DNA from: Girardia tigrina
Lineage: Eukaryota > Platyhelminthes > Tricladida > Dugesiidae
Direction: 5' to 3'
Assembly: GCA_001938485.1 (NCBI GenBank)
Contig: MQRK01219756.1
Location: 31,317 to 95,316 of the forward strand
DNA: 64,000 nucleotides
The notes beneath the pieces are model-generated. The model did no database searches and was not told the origin of the DNA. It saw nothing but the letters and a program-made list of their open reading frames with translations. This document shows, piece after piece, positions 10,794-22,371 of the stretch. Each line of letters opens with the position of its first letter. The first letter of the stretch is position 1. Made by a program: the position numbers and the translations under genes.

Positions 10794-13700
10794 TGTTATT
10801 AATTGTGATTAATTATTAATTCATTTGTTTTAATCGGTTGTTTGCCGATTCAGTGTTTTGATTTAAATAAATTGTTGGGACCAGTGAGTTTTTCTTTCAC
10901 GTCAGCCTCGGGCCTATTCATTACACCTTCATCGAGGCAGGCGAAGGAAAAATTCCCAGAATCTAAAAAACTAAAAATAAAATATTATAATTATAATTTA
11001 TAACTAATTAATTAAAAAAGAGAAACTTTTAATTTGTTTGACCCTTGAATCCTGTCGATTTGAATATTTTCTTGTGAGAATTTGATGACCTGATTTTTTG
11101 ACGTGGGTTTGATCGGAATTTTGGCCATCTCCGGGTTGTTTCTATCTCAGGACTGTTGACTTAGTGATGAATGATTAAAGGTTGACTGTGAGAATTGTCT
11201 GCAAGTGAAATCACATTTTCAACCGGAAGGAATGGATGGTCAGACCAGTCAGCAGCAGTAGTAATCAATTGAACAAAACCCACCGGAACAAATCAATGCT
11301 TCAGATGTGCCAAAACGGGAATAGACGTCATAGCGGTGTTGGGCGGTATAACCGTCAATGGCAACGAGACGCAGCTGGCGTTCGGAATAAAACAAGTTTC
11401 AAGAAACATGAACTGTGGGCTGAATCAGTGTGGCAGCCAGCGCCGAAATATTAGTCACAGTTAAGAGGATCGAAGCATCTAGAGAGGCAATGATGGATCT
11501 GGCAGGGTCGTTGACACCACCAGCAATCATCACAGACCAGGATTTCACAGCAAAATTCAATGGGCAATGTTGGTCTGTGTCATGGCACTGGAAGGGAGGC
11601 CAGGCATCTCCAGTGCATAACAGTGTCGCGAACTATTCATCAGCCTGGTGCCATGAAGAAGAAATCGACGCCAAACTAAATGATTGGAAAAAAACGGCTG
11701 GTTTGTCGAACATGAGAGTTTCTGACAACCAACACTGCCACTAATGGCGGTGATGCAAGTGTCTGGCTGGTACTCGACTACCGAGAGTTAAATGAAACAA
11801 TCTCCAACCACACCGCGGGCAGTTTGGTTTGTGCAGAAAAACATCGAAATTGGCGACGGATGTGAAGAAATCTGCAAATCGTAGATCTGAGACGAGCTTA
11901 TCTGCAGACCAAAGTGGACCAATCACTGTACCAAAACATCAAGGGCGGTTGTTTTATCTAACCCTTTTAGGTTTTAGACTTAGTATTGCGCCAAAAATAA
12001 TGCGAAGGATATAAGAACACGTTTTGGCATCATATAAAGCGGTGAAGAAAGGGACGGATGCGTATTACGACGATATCATAGTGGGTACGAATAAAACAAC
12101 GACCAATCAGCTGATTTCGGTACTCACTGGATTCGGTTTAGAGGCGAAAGCACCAATGGCGATAAATGGAGGCAGAGTTTTGGGACTGGCTGTGAAGGAA
12201 ACAGCAAACGGAAAGCTCAAATGGCAGCGAGACGGATCACTCCAACAACTGCTACATCAAATGACTCGTCGTAATATTTTCGCGTGGACAGAACAGCTGT
12301 TGGGTCTCTACCCAATCGGGGGATGGTTGCGTTCATCATGCAGCTTCATAAAACGAATAGCAAGTGGGGGTGATTGGGACACCGAAGTGGAACCGCAGCT
12401 AGCAGAACTAGCACGACAACTTGCAGAAAGAATTAAATCGGAAGATCCCGTTCATGGAATCTGGAAAGTACCCCAAACTGATAAAGGGAGAGTGTGATGC
12501 AACGCCAGCTTGATTGCAGTAGGGGTGGCAGTCGAGATCGGCACAGAAATTTTGGAGGACGCATACTGGCTTCGACCGAAGAGTGGCAGTAACCACATTA
12601 ATCTTTCAGAGCTTGAGGTTGCGAATAAAGCTCTCTAAGAAGCGTTGAAATGGGGCATCCGAAAGTTTGAATTATTCACTGATTCAGTCACAGTATACAA
12701 GCGACTCACTGCAGCTTTGTCCGGAGCAGAACCAGTTCGATTTCAGGCCCTCAGTGAGTTATTAATCACGCGTAGAATTAATCTTTTCAAGCAGATAGTC
12801 CAGGAGGAGGGCATCACAGTATCAATTAGGCTCATTCAATCAGAAGAAAATAAGACAGACGTTTTGACTCGTGTATCAAGCAATTGGTTAGCAGTAAAAA
12901 AGGAATCAATCGTAGGATCGGAAATTGAACCAGGGAGCAACAAGAGAGCAATGACGGCTTTAAGAAGTTGCTCAAAATCCTCCACCTTGGGACAAAACGC
13001 ACTATGTTCTTAGCAAGGAAAGTGTGGTGGGCAAATAAAGTATCAGGGGAACAAATAAAATCAATAGTGAAAGGAAGCAACCCATGTGCGTCAATTGATC
13101 CAGCACCAGTTCGTTGGGAGAAAGGAGAAATCGGCACCATGAAGATGTGGCAACGTTTGGCGGCAGATGTCACACATATGAATGGAAAAAAATCCTAACG
13201 GTTGTAGATTGTGACCAAGGACGATTTATTATATGGCGTGAAATTAAGTCCAAAAACGAGGAAGAGGTTTGTAAAGCATTATCTAGTATTATAATCGAAT
13301 TTGGACCTCCAGAAGAGGTATTACAGGGTAATTTTAGTACTTTCGGAGGAAGTGGGTTAAACAGCTGCTTGATCGATCGGGAGTGCAGGCGCAATTCAGA
13401 TGTGTGAACTGACCGAGCGGAAACAGAATTGTTGAACGGAGCCACAGCACGATCAAAGGAATGGTGGCTCGAAGTCACGGTCAAGTCGGGGAGATGATCG
13501 CGTGGTACAACACAACACGAAACATGGAGGGTATAATTCCAGCATCAATGGTGTTTGCGCAAAAACGGAGATTGCTTCTGTCGAAAGATTTCTCGTTAAT
13601 GCAACCTCATCTACAGAAAGAATTGAAGAACGACAATCTGAGAGTAGGAGACGAAGTATTTGTTAAGCCAGCACTGTTGTTACACTGAACTACGAATTGG

Positions 13701-14147
13701 GCACGGGAAACTGTTACTAAAGAAACCTAGCTGAATTGCATCGAAGTCAATGGAATGCCATACCATATCAATCATGTGAAGTGTGCAACCCCATATCTAC
13801 AAAACGAACAGGAATTGGCAATCATTAAAGTAATGCAACTGACTCGACGAGAGTGGCGAGGATCGAATGGGAGAGCAACGAGGGAGCGGAGTATACTGAA
13901 ACGAACAATCAGCAAGATCCGAAAGTTGTAGAACGGCCTCGCCGCATGGTGCGTCCACCGATTCGACTCAACGACTTTGTCTGTGCTGGCACTCAGATTC
14001 TCAGTGACGACAAAGTGCCTCCTTGCTCGAGCAGAGTATGCTTGTGTGCCTTGAAGGCAAAGGGGCGTGTTATTAATTGTGATTAATTATGAATTCATTT
14101 TTTTAATAGGTTGTTTGCCGATTCAGTGTTTTTATTTAAATAAATAC
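10794..14147 (+). mobile_element. Ty3/gypsy-type retroelement fossil B with short LTRs
   Basis: A repeat of about 79 bp beginning TGTTATTAATTGTGATTAAT occurs at 10794 and at 14069 in the same orientation, bracketing plus-strand pol remnants. In order: reverse-transcriptase pieces with a 'YYDDI' catalytic box (about 12063), RNase H (12490-12900, 'KFELFTDSVTVYKRL' and 'EENKTDVLTRVSSNWLA'), integrase (zinc-finger end near 13010; core 'LAADVTHMNGKK' ... 'LTVVDC' ... 'EFGPPEEVL'), and a tail ending in 'RPRRMVRPPIRLNDFV'. Broken in many places; old. The repeats are unusually short for LTRs and may be truncated. Confidence 0.8.
12645..13013 (+). pseudogene. RNase H region of retroelement fossil B
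   Basis: 122 codons matching the RNase H and connection part of gypsy-like Pol: 'ALKWGIRKFELFTDS' carries the Asp-bearing strand, and 'GITVSIRLIQSEENKTDVLTRV' the final acidic segment before integrase. It removes RNA during reverse transcription in live relatives. It lies between the reverse-transcriptase remnant and the integrase region. Confidence 0.75.
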
Positions 14148-15463
14148 TTGTGAGGCATATTTACTTCTTTTCTAATTTAGACGACATAAATGTATAAATT
14201 GAGTAAAAATGATTTCTGAAATTGTAGTTACAAACACCTCTCACAATTACAACTTGAAATGTCATTAACAAACTCTCATGGGTGTGTATCGTTCTAATAG
14301 ATTATTTTCTGTATTTAATTCTCTTAATCGATTTGATATTTAAATAATGTTTTAAAATATATACTAGAAATTTTATTGGTTCAAATTAAAATGAATATTA
14401 AATATTTAAAAATTACCTATTTAATTTATTTTTTACAACGAAATTAAATTAAAATATTAATTAAAACATGAATCAAAATATTAATCAAGCATCTGAGTTT
14501 GAGAGACACGAAAAAATAAAATTAGACGTATTATCAATATGTGGATATAAAAATTATGCCTTTTTAAAAACATTTCAAACTGACGAAAAACGTTTCGAAT
14601 AGTGATAAAGATAGCTGAACAAACGTAAAAGTTTGCAATATGTAACAACGAATAACAAATCTATAAAATTTATTTTTTCAACAAAAAATACTTTTAAATA
14701 GATATTATTTAAACAAATAATTATCCATATTTTTTCAAGTTAAATATTTTATTTAATAAAAAAATTTAACAATTAACACAATATTTTAAAAAAATATATT
14801 TTCAATCAAAATATCATTGTAAAAAATTCAATTTAAAATAAAAACTTAAAAAAAACAATTTCTTTTTACTGCTTAATTTACAGTAAAAATCTTCGATTTT
14901 ACTCAATCTTGCAATATTTATTATTTTCAATATAAGCGAGGAAGATTTTTGAAACATTAATTTTTATTTTTTTTCTAGTTGTTTGAGTCCTAGCTATCTA
15001 CTAAAATAATAATAGTTAAATTTTGAAAACATTGAAAAATAATAATAAATCATAAATGAGGGCGCGGTCTGAAGAATTATATACCCTATAACTAATGGTG
15101 TAGTTGCTCTAGACATCATTAAATAAAATGGAAAATCGATTTACTTTCTTTTCTTTTTTTTGCAAATGAGTTATTCGTTTCAAATTATGTTGTATTATTG
15201 TACAAATTATTTTAAAGAAATATTCTAAAAAAAATTGATAAATGAACAAATTTAATAAATATACATATATATAGGAACTCAATCAAAAGTTGGAAAATTT
15301 TTTGAATATAAAGATTATTTGAAATTATTAATAAAAGTTAAGAAATAAATTTAATGATTTTTGTTGAACAAAAAGTCACAAAATAAAATTAAAATTCCAC
15401 TTTAAGATCGATAAAAATGTTTATCAAATAATTTGGTGTTAACTATATATTAGATAAAAAGAT
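14148..15463. other. AT-rich tract
   Basis: No gene seen. Positions 14400-14515 weakly resemble the middle of the LTRs described elsewhere in this window (for example 'GAGTTTGAGAGACACG'), so a worn LTR piece is possible. Confidence 0.4.
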
Positions 15464-15468
15464 ATTGT

Positions 15469-15933
15469 GATGAATATTTGGTGTGTTGATGTTTTTGTGT
15501 AGTGTTTGCATGTTTAAATGTTGTGTGTTGATTTGGGATTGTGCCTCTCCTAACTAGATGGATGATCAATATTTTATTTCTTATAATCTGGAACTAATTT
15601 ATTCAAATTTAGACTTAATATTCAAATTTTTAATTTTTTTATTATTGTAAATTTTAAATAATTTTATTGATTTTATTTTTGTAAATTTTTAAATAATTAA
15701 AATCAAATTAATGTTTAAAAATGATTATAAAAAGTCATTTTATTTTAGCCAAAAAAATATTAAATTAAATTATTTAAATAAAATAATTTTCTTCAAGTTA
15801 TTTCAGATTAGATGAGATGAAGTATTAAACATTGAGTGATTGATTTACGTGCGAGCAATACTATTGATTGTCATAGAGATGATCAAAATTGTGAATGTAA
15901 TAAATTTTCTATCAAATTTGTGAGTTCTCTTAG
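15469..15933 (+). mobile_element. solo LTR, plus orientation
   Basis: Begins TGTGATGAATATTTGG and continues through the family signature GTGTTGATTTGGGATTGTG, CCTCTCCTAACTAGATGG. The far end resembles the 3' end of the LTR at 42704-43206. No retroelement internal sequence flanks it. A clear target duplication was not found; boundaries are approximate at the high end. Confidence 0.6.
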
Positions 15934-16479
15934 CAGATATTGCTTTTATACAAGCAAGGTGTTTGGAAAATCGAATCTGTAAAAAAATGTAACTGTGTTA
16001 AAATAAACCTTTCTCGTCTATAACCGAATTATAATATCATCAGAGTAATGTGTCCAAATACCAACTAAAAAGTCGCTTTACTTTTTATCAGTTATCTAAT
16101 GGAATTAATATTTGTTCCTGTTCAAAAAATGTCTAGATTTTCGTACTTTAATTTTCATTTATATTTTTGACAAAAGACAATAATGTTTTTTGAGAAAAAT
16201 AAAAACAAAGCAGTAAAAAAGTAAAGGTTTACAATAATAGTGGTAAATTTATTTTTTATTTATTTATTTCATATTTGTACTTATATCATTATGTATTATA
16301 AGTAAATAACATTAAAAATTGTTATTTGTGTTGTATCTTTATTTTTGTTGTATTTATTTTAATAATTTATTTCATTTTAAAGTATATAAATATAAAGTAT
16401 ATAAAAGTAATAAATATTTTTTAAATTAATATTAAAGTTAAATTTTATTTCTTTATATATAACAAAACAAAAACGCCAT
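15934..16479. other. AT-rich tract
   Basis: No feature recognised. Confidence 0.5.
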
Positions 16480-17345
16480 TTATCAATAATTTTATTGGTT
16501 AAAACTAGATTCGCCTTTACAGGCATCATCAGTTAAAATGAATATTTAAACAAAATTACAAGTCATTTAACTTGTTTTCCGACTGTTTCACCTTAAATAA
16601 TTTCCATATTATTTATTATCTAAATAAATCACTTTTGTATATTTAAGCATGGTATTATAATTGCTGAATAAATAACGCCTCAGTGATCATCCGCGCACAA
16701 TTTGTGTCAAAATTTTTACTCAATATTGAATTCTATTTTCTTATTTAAGTAATTTTAACTTACTGATATCTTAACATTAATTATTGAAGTTAAATCTCCA
16801 GGTTTCATTTCAGGATTCATAATATCAACAAGTAGAATTTATTTAATATTTACAATCTTTATAGAATACTTAAACAAATTAATAATCACAGTTATTTATT
16901 ATTTGATTTTATTTTGTACTTTCGGTGAAAATTAAACTAAATGAACATATTTATTTAAGAAAAAATAAAGCATTTAAAATTTTTATTAGATATTTCGATT
17001 TTTTTTGTTGCATCAAAAGTTCTTTATTTAAACAATATACTATTATTTGTATAGGACGATAATCATATCAAAATACTGTCATATCAATGGACGAATCATT
17101 TTGTCCGTTTAAATCGGTTTATAAAACTTTATTAAGAGTGTTTCAATAGTTATACTTTCAAAATTGTGATCAAATTTACTGATGAAAACTCAAAAATCCA
17201 TCAACGACTTCCATTTTAACTTGCTTTGTTATCCAAAATTGAGCTTTTCCTACTTGATTGGATATGCTCGGCATTTTAAGTAAAAAATGTAACGATTTGT
17301 CTCTCTAATGTGCAAAAATTCACGCTTGTGACTTTTATATTGAAA
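16480..17345 (-). mobile_element. Penelope-like element remnant (family B)
   Basis: The low end matches the terminal sequence of the copy at 20838-21888 (CCATTTATC...), including a hammerhead-like core at 16508-16532. Near 17230-17340 the minus strand encodes a worn GIY-YIG segment ('CHKREFLHIRETNRY', compare 'CHKCxxLYIGETN'). Penelope-like elements encode a telomerase-related reverse transcriptase fused to a GIY-YIG endonuclease; only the endonuclease end is seen here. Many lesions; inactive. Confidence 0.65.
16508..16532 (-). ncRNA. hammerhead-ribozyme-like core (degenerate)
   Basis: Minus strand reads CTGATGA, T, GCC-TGTAAA-GGC hairpin, then GAAT where GAAA is expected. Hammerhead motifs are known in the terminal repeats of Penelope-like elements. 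The changed GAAA box suggests this copy is inactive. Confidence 0.4.
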
Positions 17346-17596
17346 AATTTAATTTCATGCATAATTGTATTTAGGATTTATTTTTAAATAATTAGTTCTT
17401 TTTTTAATTTGTGTTAAATATTTAGCTTTCTCTAAGTAGGGAAATTTTAATTAAAGACTTTTTTCAATATTTTTATCCATGAAATTAAGAAGCCTATTTT
17501 TCAAGGCCTTTTATTCAATCAATGTTCTCCAAACTTTGCACACTTACTCTTTTTTGATGATAATAAATGATAATGTAAAAAATTGATCAAAAAAAC
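17346..17596. other. AT-rich spacer
   Basis: Nothing recognised. Confidence 0.5.
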
Positions 17597-17598
17597 TA

Positions 17599-18596
17599 TT
17601 AGGTTGGTCGAAAAATAATGGCGCTTTTGAGACACAAACTTCAAAGACGTGCAAATTCACAGAAACATAAGTTTATTAATCAAAGTATGAACCGTTGGCA
17701 TCAATACATTTTTGCTAACGAGAAACAAGTTGTTTTATTCCATCAGCATAAAATGCATCGGTTCTCGAAGCGACGAATTCTTGGAAGGCATTTTGAGCAT
17801 CATTTTGGTTTTTGAAAAATTTTTCACGTAGGAAGTTGTACAAATGCCTGAAAAAGTAGAGGACCGTTGTTGAGAGGTCTGGTGAACATGGTGGATGAAC
17901 CAGGGTTTCATAGCCCAACTCATTAAGCTTTTGAAGAGTCACTTTTGAAATATGAGGTCTCAGGTAACAATACGATCAAGAAATGGATCGTTTTTATTGC
18001 GAAGATGATTGGCAGAACAAATTTCATAGCGTCGGTTCTTTTGATTTTCATTCAAATCATATGGAACCAATTTATCAAGTTTCTTGATTTTTCCAAGTTG
18101 TTTTAAATGATCCAGGACTGTTGAATGACTAATGCCCAACCCATCTGCAAGTTCTCTGATTGTTGTACGGGGATCTGTTTCCACTATTGTCCTCAAATTG
18201 TCGTTTTTCACAGCAACTGGACGACCACGACCTTCTTCATCTTCAAAGTTTTCATCTCTATCAAAAAATTTTCGGAACCATCGTTGCACTGTGCGCTCAG
18301 AAGCTGTTCCCTTGTCAAACGTTTCATTCATATTGCGAGCCGTTTCTGCTGCTTTACGACCCAGTTTAAATTCGTACAAGAAAATTGCTCGAATTTTAAT
18401 TTTTTCCATTATTAATTTAGCACCGTAAATATTCTAAAAGTAACAGCAATATGTTAATAATGGCTATAGGAATATACATCTAGGCATAAGATTTCAAATA
18501 ATATCTAACACTAATGCATTTAAACTTATATACATATCAAAGTAGATAAACAAAGTATAAAGCTCAAAAACCGCCATTATTTTTCGACCAACCTAA
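17599..18596 (-). mobile_element. mariner transposon, internally deleted, both ends present
   Basis: 998 bp, flanked by TA (17597-17598 and 18597-18598). Inverted ends TTAGGTTGGTCGAAAAATAA are essentially identical at both termini. Minus strand: N-terminal DNA-binding half at 17960-18409 (both helix-turn-helices, 'WVP'-type linker as 'LVPYDLNENQKNR'), then a jump to the C-terminal part at 17715-17942 ('YETLVHPPCSPDLS', the third catalytic Asp, and 'LVSR' followed by a 'WQKCIDANGSYFD' tail). The middle, with the first two aspartates, is missing (about 350 bp). It could in principle be mobilised in trans but cannot act alone. SETMAR-like mariner group; same family as 1-660. Confidence 0.95.
17960..18409 (-). 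CDS. mariner transposase N-terminal domain (truncated)
   Basis: 149 codons from a convincing start ('MEKIKIRAIFLYEFKLGRKA'). First helix-turn-helix about residues 5-55 ('AAETARNMNETFDKG', 'SERTVQRWFRKFFDRDENF'), a 'GRGRP' AT-hook-like stretch, and the second helix-turn-helix about residues 85-115 ('TIRELADGLGISHSTVLDHL'). It ends soon after 'NHLRNKNDPFLDRIVT', where the internal deletion changes frame. An intact mariner transposase is about 345 residues. The product, if made, could bind mariner ends but not cut; such pieces can act as competitors. No sign of host recruitment. Confidence 0.85.
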   Translation of the reverse strand: MEKIKIRAIFLYEFKLGRKAAETARNMNETFDKGTASERTVQRWFRKFFDRDENFEDEEGRGRPVAVKNDNLRTIVETDPRTTIRELADGLGISHSTVLDHLKQLGKIKKLDKLVPYDLNENQKNRRYEICSANHLRNKNDPFLDRIVT

Positions 18597-18598
18597 TA

Positions 18599-19220
18599 TT
18601 TAAGATCTCAAAATTTAAACAATGCAGGCCCATCGGAGTTCCTGAACAATATTAACATAAAAGGATATACTTATAAATTATAAGTACTTTATATAAGGCA
18701 AAAAAATTAATTGAAAAATAAAAAAAGTCCAGTTAACCGTTTCAAAGTCTAACTAGAAAATCAAAATTATTTTTATATCCATGCTTTATGCGGGCATAAC
18801 TTTGTTTTGCCAACTGAATTTTTAAATCTTTTATTGTGCTTATTTTAAAAATATTTTTTTAATTAAAATTTTTATAATTTAAACAAAAAAACAATTAGAA
18901 ACATTATAAAAATTGAAAACAATATCTTTCCATGAAATGATTCGAACGCTGAACTATCATCTTCACAAGAGAAAAATATATTTGTGAAAACACTAACACA
19001 TACACCTCTCGTCCATTGTAAAATGTATCAAAAATTGACAATGGAAATTTAGTTAACTTAATTATAGAAATTTTAATTAAAAAAATATTTTCAAAAAAAA
19101 CAATAAAAATTAAAAAAAAATTCTGTTAGCCAAGTAAAGTTCTGTCTGCATAAATAACGGATATAAAAAAATTTTATTTGATTTATTAGTTGTATCCCTA
19201 ATACAATCCCTAAATGTTGT
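18599..19220. other. AT-rich tract
   Basis: No feature recognised. Confidence 0.5.
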
Positions 19221-19224
19221 CACG

Positions 19225-19425
19225 CGATTTTAGAAGATTTCCAACCCCCCTCCACCTCATCACACTTCGTCACAGAATTCTTTCACTAAATACTTCAGTG
19301 TGTCGATTTGACGTCACATTTCCCAAACCCACCCTCTCCCCCACGTCACACTTCGTCACAAAATTCTGACCCCAACCCCTCTCCCTCCGGCACGACGTCG
19401 TTTATGGACGGCCTCTAATCTCTTC
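19225..19425. repeat. GC-richer dispersed-type repeat with CRE-like site
   Basis: A C-rich block within AT-rich DNA. A 21-bp direct repeat, CACACTTCGTCACA followed by (G/A)AATTCT, occurs at 19261-19281 and 19347-19367, with TTGACGTCACATT between them (palindromic TGACGTCA near 19309) and ACGACGTCG near 19394. From memory, similar 'TGTGACGAAGTGTGACG ... GGACGGCC' sequences recur in insect genomes as unclassified repeats. No coding potential. Confidence 0.5.
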
Positions 19426-19429
19426 TTCA

Positions 19430-19922
19430 TTTACATTTTAATGATTTTGTTTAGATATTTTTATAATATTCATTATTACACAGTTTATTATGAAAAGTAA
19501 CAAGTTCCTTATCACAAATTTCAAAAATGACGTAAAATTAATTAATTAATATAATTATTTAAAAGAATTTTGTTAATTTATACTTTAAATATTTAGAAAT
19601 TCATTATAACTAATAAACATTTATCTATTTATTTTTTTAATTATATATCAATTTATTTATTATATAAAATTAATATGTATAATTTTAAGAATTCAATTTT
19701 TGAGTGTTTATATTACAAAACATTTTAAAGGATATTGATTTAATATCCTTAGGATAAATAGAGGCAGATCGAAAATATCCGGCTTTCACAATAAAGAGAA
19801 ATATAATGATAGTCAAATGTACAATGCTTTTCCGTGACAAAATTTTAAGATTTTTATTTTTTATTAAATATTTATTTGAAAATTTTTCAAAATTATGGAA
19901 TTATAGGGTTCGCTATTTGATT
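19430..19922. other. AT-rich tract
   Basis: No feature recognised. Confidence 0.5.
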
Positions 19923-20884
19923 TACATGGGGGTGCAAATAGTTTAATCCAGTGTTTAAATAATTTAATCCATGCATTATTTATGATTTTTTATGTGTTTT
20001 AATTTTTTACAAAAAAACGAGAAAAAAACAGAATTACAAACAATATATAACAATTTAAATTAGAAAAACATAAAAAAATATCAGTTACATTTAATACATT
20101 TATTACTGTTTCAAAATTCTTCTCTTCTTATTCCTTTGACTGCAAATTCACGAAAATTTCGAAAATAATTTTTAAATAGTTTTCAGATATAAAATCTGAG
20201 CTTTGCTTTATTGCAGCCATTGATTCCTTCTTAATTGTGCTATTAGCATTCTTAACTACATTTTTTCGTGTAGAAAAAAACTTGTTTAATTGGGTTAAAC
20301 TGTGGCCGGTATGGTGGCAAGATGACCTCATGGCCACAATTTACTACGCATCATTTATTTCCCTCTTTTTTAGACACTACAGTTATCCATGATGATTTTT
20401 AAATTAATTGTTATTTTGCCGCATCTAAATCATGAGATCATTTAGGTAACACATGAAAGTCATACAATTGTAACTTAATTTTTTTATTTAAAAATTTTGT
20501 AAGCGCGTTTTAGATATTTTTGGTTAAAACAGACAACTTTTTACATCTAATTGTGCTATTAAGTTTTCCTTGGGTTAATCCACAAACCATCCTGTCACAT
20601 TTGTGGCCACTAGAGCAACTTACTTCAAATTCTTCTAAAGATTTAACCTTTTCGTCTTCTCAAGTTAGAATTTTCGAGTAATATTCGATGTTGTTCAGCA
20701 CATTTCTGCTTTCTTGGTAATTTAAATTATTTAAACATCTATCAATAGGTGCTGTTGACACATTCACATTAATATCGGATAATTTTTAGTACTTCCAATT
20801 TATTTTCACTAATTTCTAATGGTAATGAAAGAAATAAATAACAAAAACACCATTTATCGATATCAGATTTATTTTTGATAACAT

Positions 20885-20909
20885 GTTTCACCTTCACAGG
20901 CATCTTCAG
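20885..20909 (-). ncRNA. hammerhead-ribozyme-like motif in Penelope end
   Basis: Minus strand: CTGAAGA, T, GCC-TGTGAA-GGT, GAAA, then CATGTTATC. The CTGANGA and GAAA boxes and the short stem II fit the small hammerheads reported in Penelope-like elements. One extra T precedes stem II, and stem I pairing is not clear by eye, so activity is uncertain. Confidence 0.5.
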
Positions 20910-21817
20910 GTCTTCTGTTTGAGGTTTGTAAGTCGAGCTTTTTTTATACTTGTTTGGTTGTTATTCAAAGGGTATTATGTAAATCGTGGATTAATTTATT
21001 GATGTCAATTAAAATATATTGATGTGATTGGATGTTTCTCTCTGCACATTCAAGCATGGTAAAAATGCTTTATTAGAAGTGCTTCTGTGATGATCCTTTC
21101 ATTACAATTATCAAAATTTGATTTCAATATTTTGAATTCACTTTCCCAATTGACATTTTCCCGATTTTTATATCTCGTTAGATGTTCTAGAATTGAATTT
21201 ATCCTGCTCTGCTGAAAATTTTCGGCTACCCTAGTGTGGAGATGATAGTTTCTTTCTCCAATGTACAAGGCTTGGCACTTGTGACATGTAAATTGGTAAA
21301 TTAGATTGGCCCTAATTCCTAAATGTAGTTTGAGATTTGTTCTTAAAATATAGAGAAACTTTGTTTGTTGTGAAAATAATTTTTGCTTTAAATCCTCCAG
21401 GGATGTTCTTTAATAATACATTTTTAAATTCCTGAGCCCCCTGTGAGTACTCAAGTTTCACAGTTAACGGGACCAGCTTGGAGATTTCTGATTTTCTTTC
21501 ATTGTTGCGAAAATTATCTCTCAATTTCAAATTAATTGAAATATTGGTATTTTTTATCAGGCTGTTAACATTTTTGAAATTGTAACCGTTATTTGCCAAT
21601 TTTGATTTTAAATATTCAATACCTTTATCCATTTTCTTAAAGGTAGATGAAATATTCCATATTCAATGAACGAGTTCTTTGATCATGTTTCTGTTGTATT
21701 ACTGGTCACAGAAACTCTGCAGACTGCTGTTTAGGCCGGTATTGGTGTAATGATACCACTTACATAACAACCAAGCAAGTATAAAAGAAGATCGCTTTAC
21801 AAACCGGAAACAGAAGA

Positions 21818-21842
21818 CCTAAAGATGCCTGTAAAATGTAAC
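21818..21842 (+). ncRNA. hammerhead-like motif, inverted partner (degenerate)
   Basis: Inverted counterpart of 20885-20909: CTAAAGATGCCTGTAAAATG with a changed GAAA box. Probably inactive. Confidence 0.35.
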
Positions 21843-22371
21843 ATGTTGTCAAAAATGAATCTTATATCGATACATTTCGTTTTTGTTATTAATATCGGAT
21901 AATTTAGATTTTAACTTTTTCAATGACAGTTATTATTTTTATATAATACGTTCAGCTTCACGTGTAATTTTCTTCCTTTTTGTATCCTTACCTTTTTAGT
22001 TTCAATCCTACCAGTATCTTTGTACAATTTTATAATTGAAGTCATTGTTTCTCTATTGACATCCATTTCAGCACTGATCTGTGCGTAAGTTTTATTTCTT
22101 AGTATTTTTTTAAAATAACACGCTGTTCAAAATCAGAAACCTTGCGTTTAATTGTAGTATTGATATTTTACATTACATGGCTTTTGTAACTAAACTTTTA
22201 TATTTTAAAACATATAAATCAAATGCTTACTTTTAATTTTTATTTTAAAATTTAAAACACGTTTATTAGAACACATAGAAAAAGAATGAATAAGTTATGC
22301 ATGGATTAAATACTTCATAAACTGGATTAAATTATTTGCCCACCAGATTAAATTAAGTGGAAACTCCTGTA

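Larger units (their letters stand above)
20838..21888 (-). mobile_element. Penelope-like element (family B), 5'-truncated, inverted ends
   Basis: Low and high ends (about 130 bp each) are inverted copies of each other: AAAAACACCATTTATCGATA at the left, its imperfect complement at 21865-21885. Between them the minus strand runs from 'MIKELVH', 'IWNISSTFKKM' (end of the reverse transcriptase) through 21312-21632 to the GIY-YIG endonuclease end at 21050-21268 ('MYIGERNYHLHTRVAENFQQS' region and 'NFDNCNERIITEALLIKHF'). Most of the reverse transcriptase is absent. One in-frame stop and one frame change are visible. Sits inside the Tc1-like element. Confidence 0.8.
19925..22369 (-). mobile_element. 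Tc1/mariner-superfamily element carrying a Penelope insertion
   Basis: Inverted ends contain the same motif twice, GCAAATAGTTTAATCC and TTTAATCCATGCAT (left, 19935-19975; right complement, 22295-22355), flanked by TA at 19923-19924 and 22370-22371. Minus-strand transposase remnants: an N-terminal helix-turn-helix near 22050-22165 ('TIKRKVSDFEQ', 'ISAEMDVNRETMTSIIKLY') and a C-terminal region at 20128-20400 ('NSTIKKESMAAIKQSS', preceded by an eroded 'PPYxPxFNPIE'-type motif). Without the 1.05-kb insertion at 20838-21888 it would be about 1.4 kb, normal for this superfamily. Several stops and frameshifts; inactive. Confidence 0.8.

Noticed and set aside
11236-11744. Independent host gene at 11.2-11.7 kb
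   Set aside because: Lies between matching short LTR-like repeats and upstream of pol remnants on the same strand; better read as part of retroelement fossil B.
18125-18428. Plus-strand frames of 69-98 codons over the mariner
   Set aside because: Antisense shadows of the transposase N-terminal domain.
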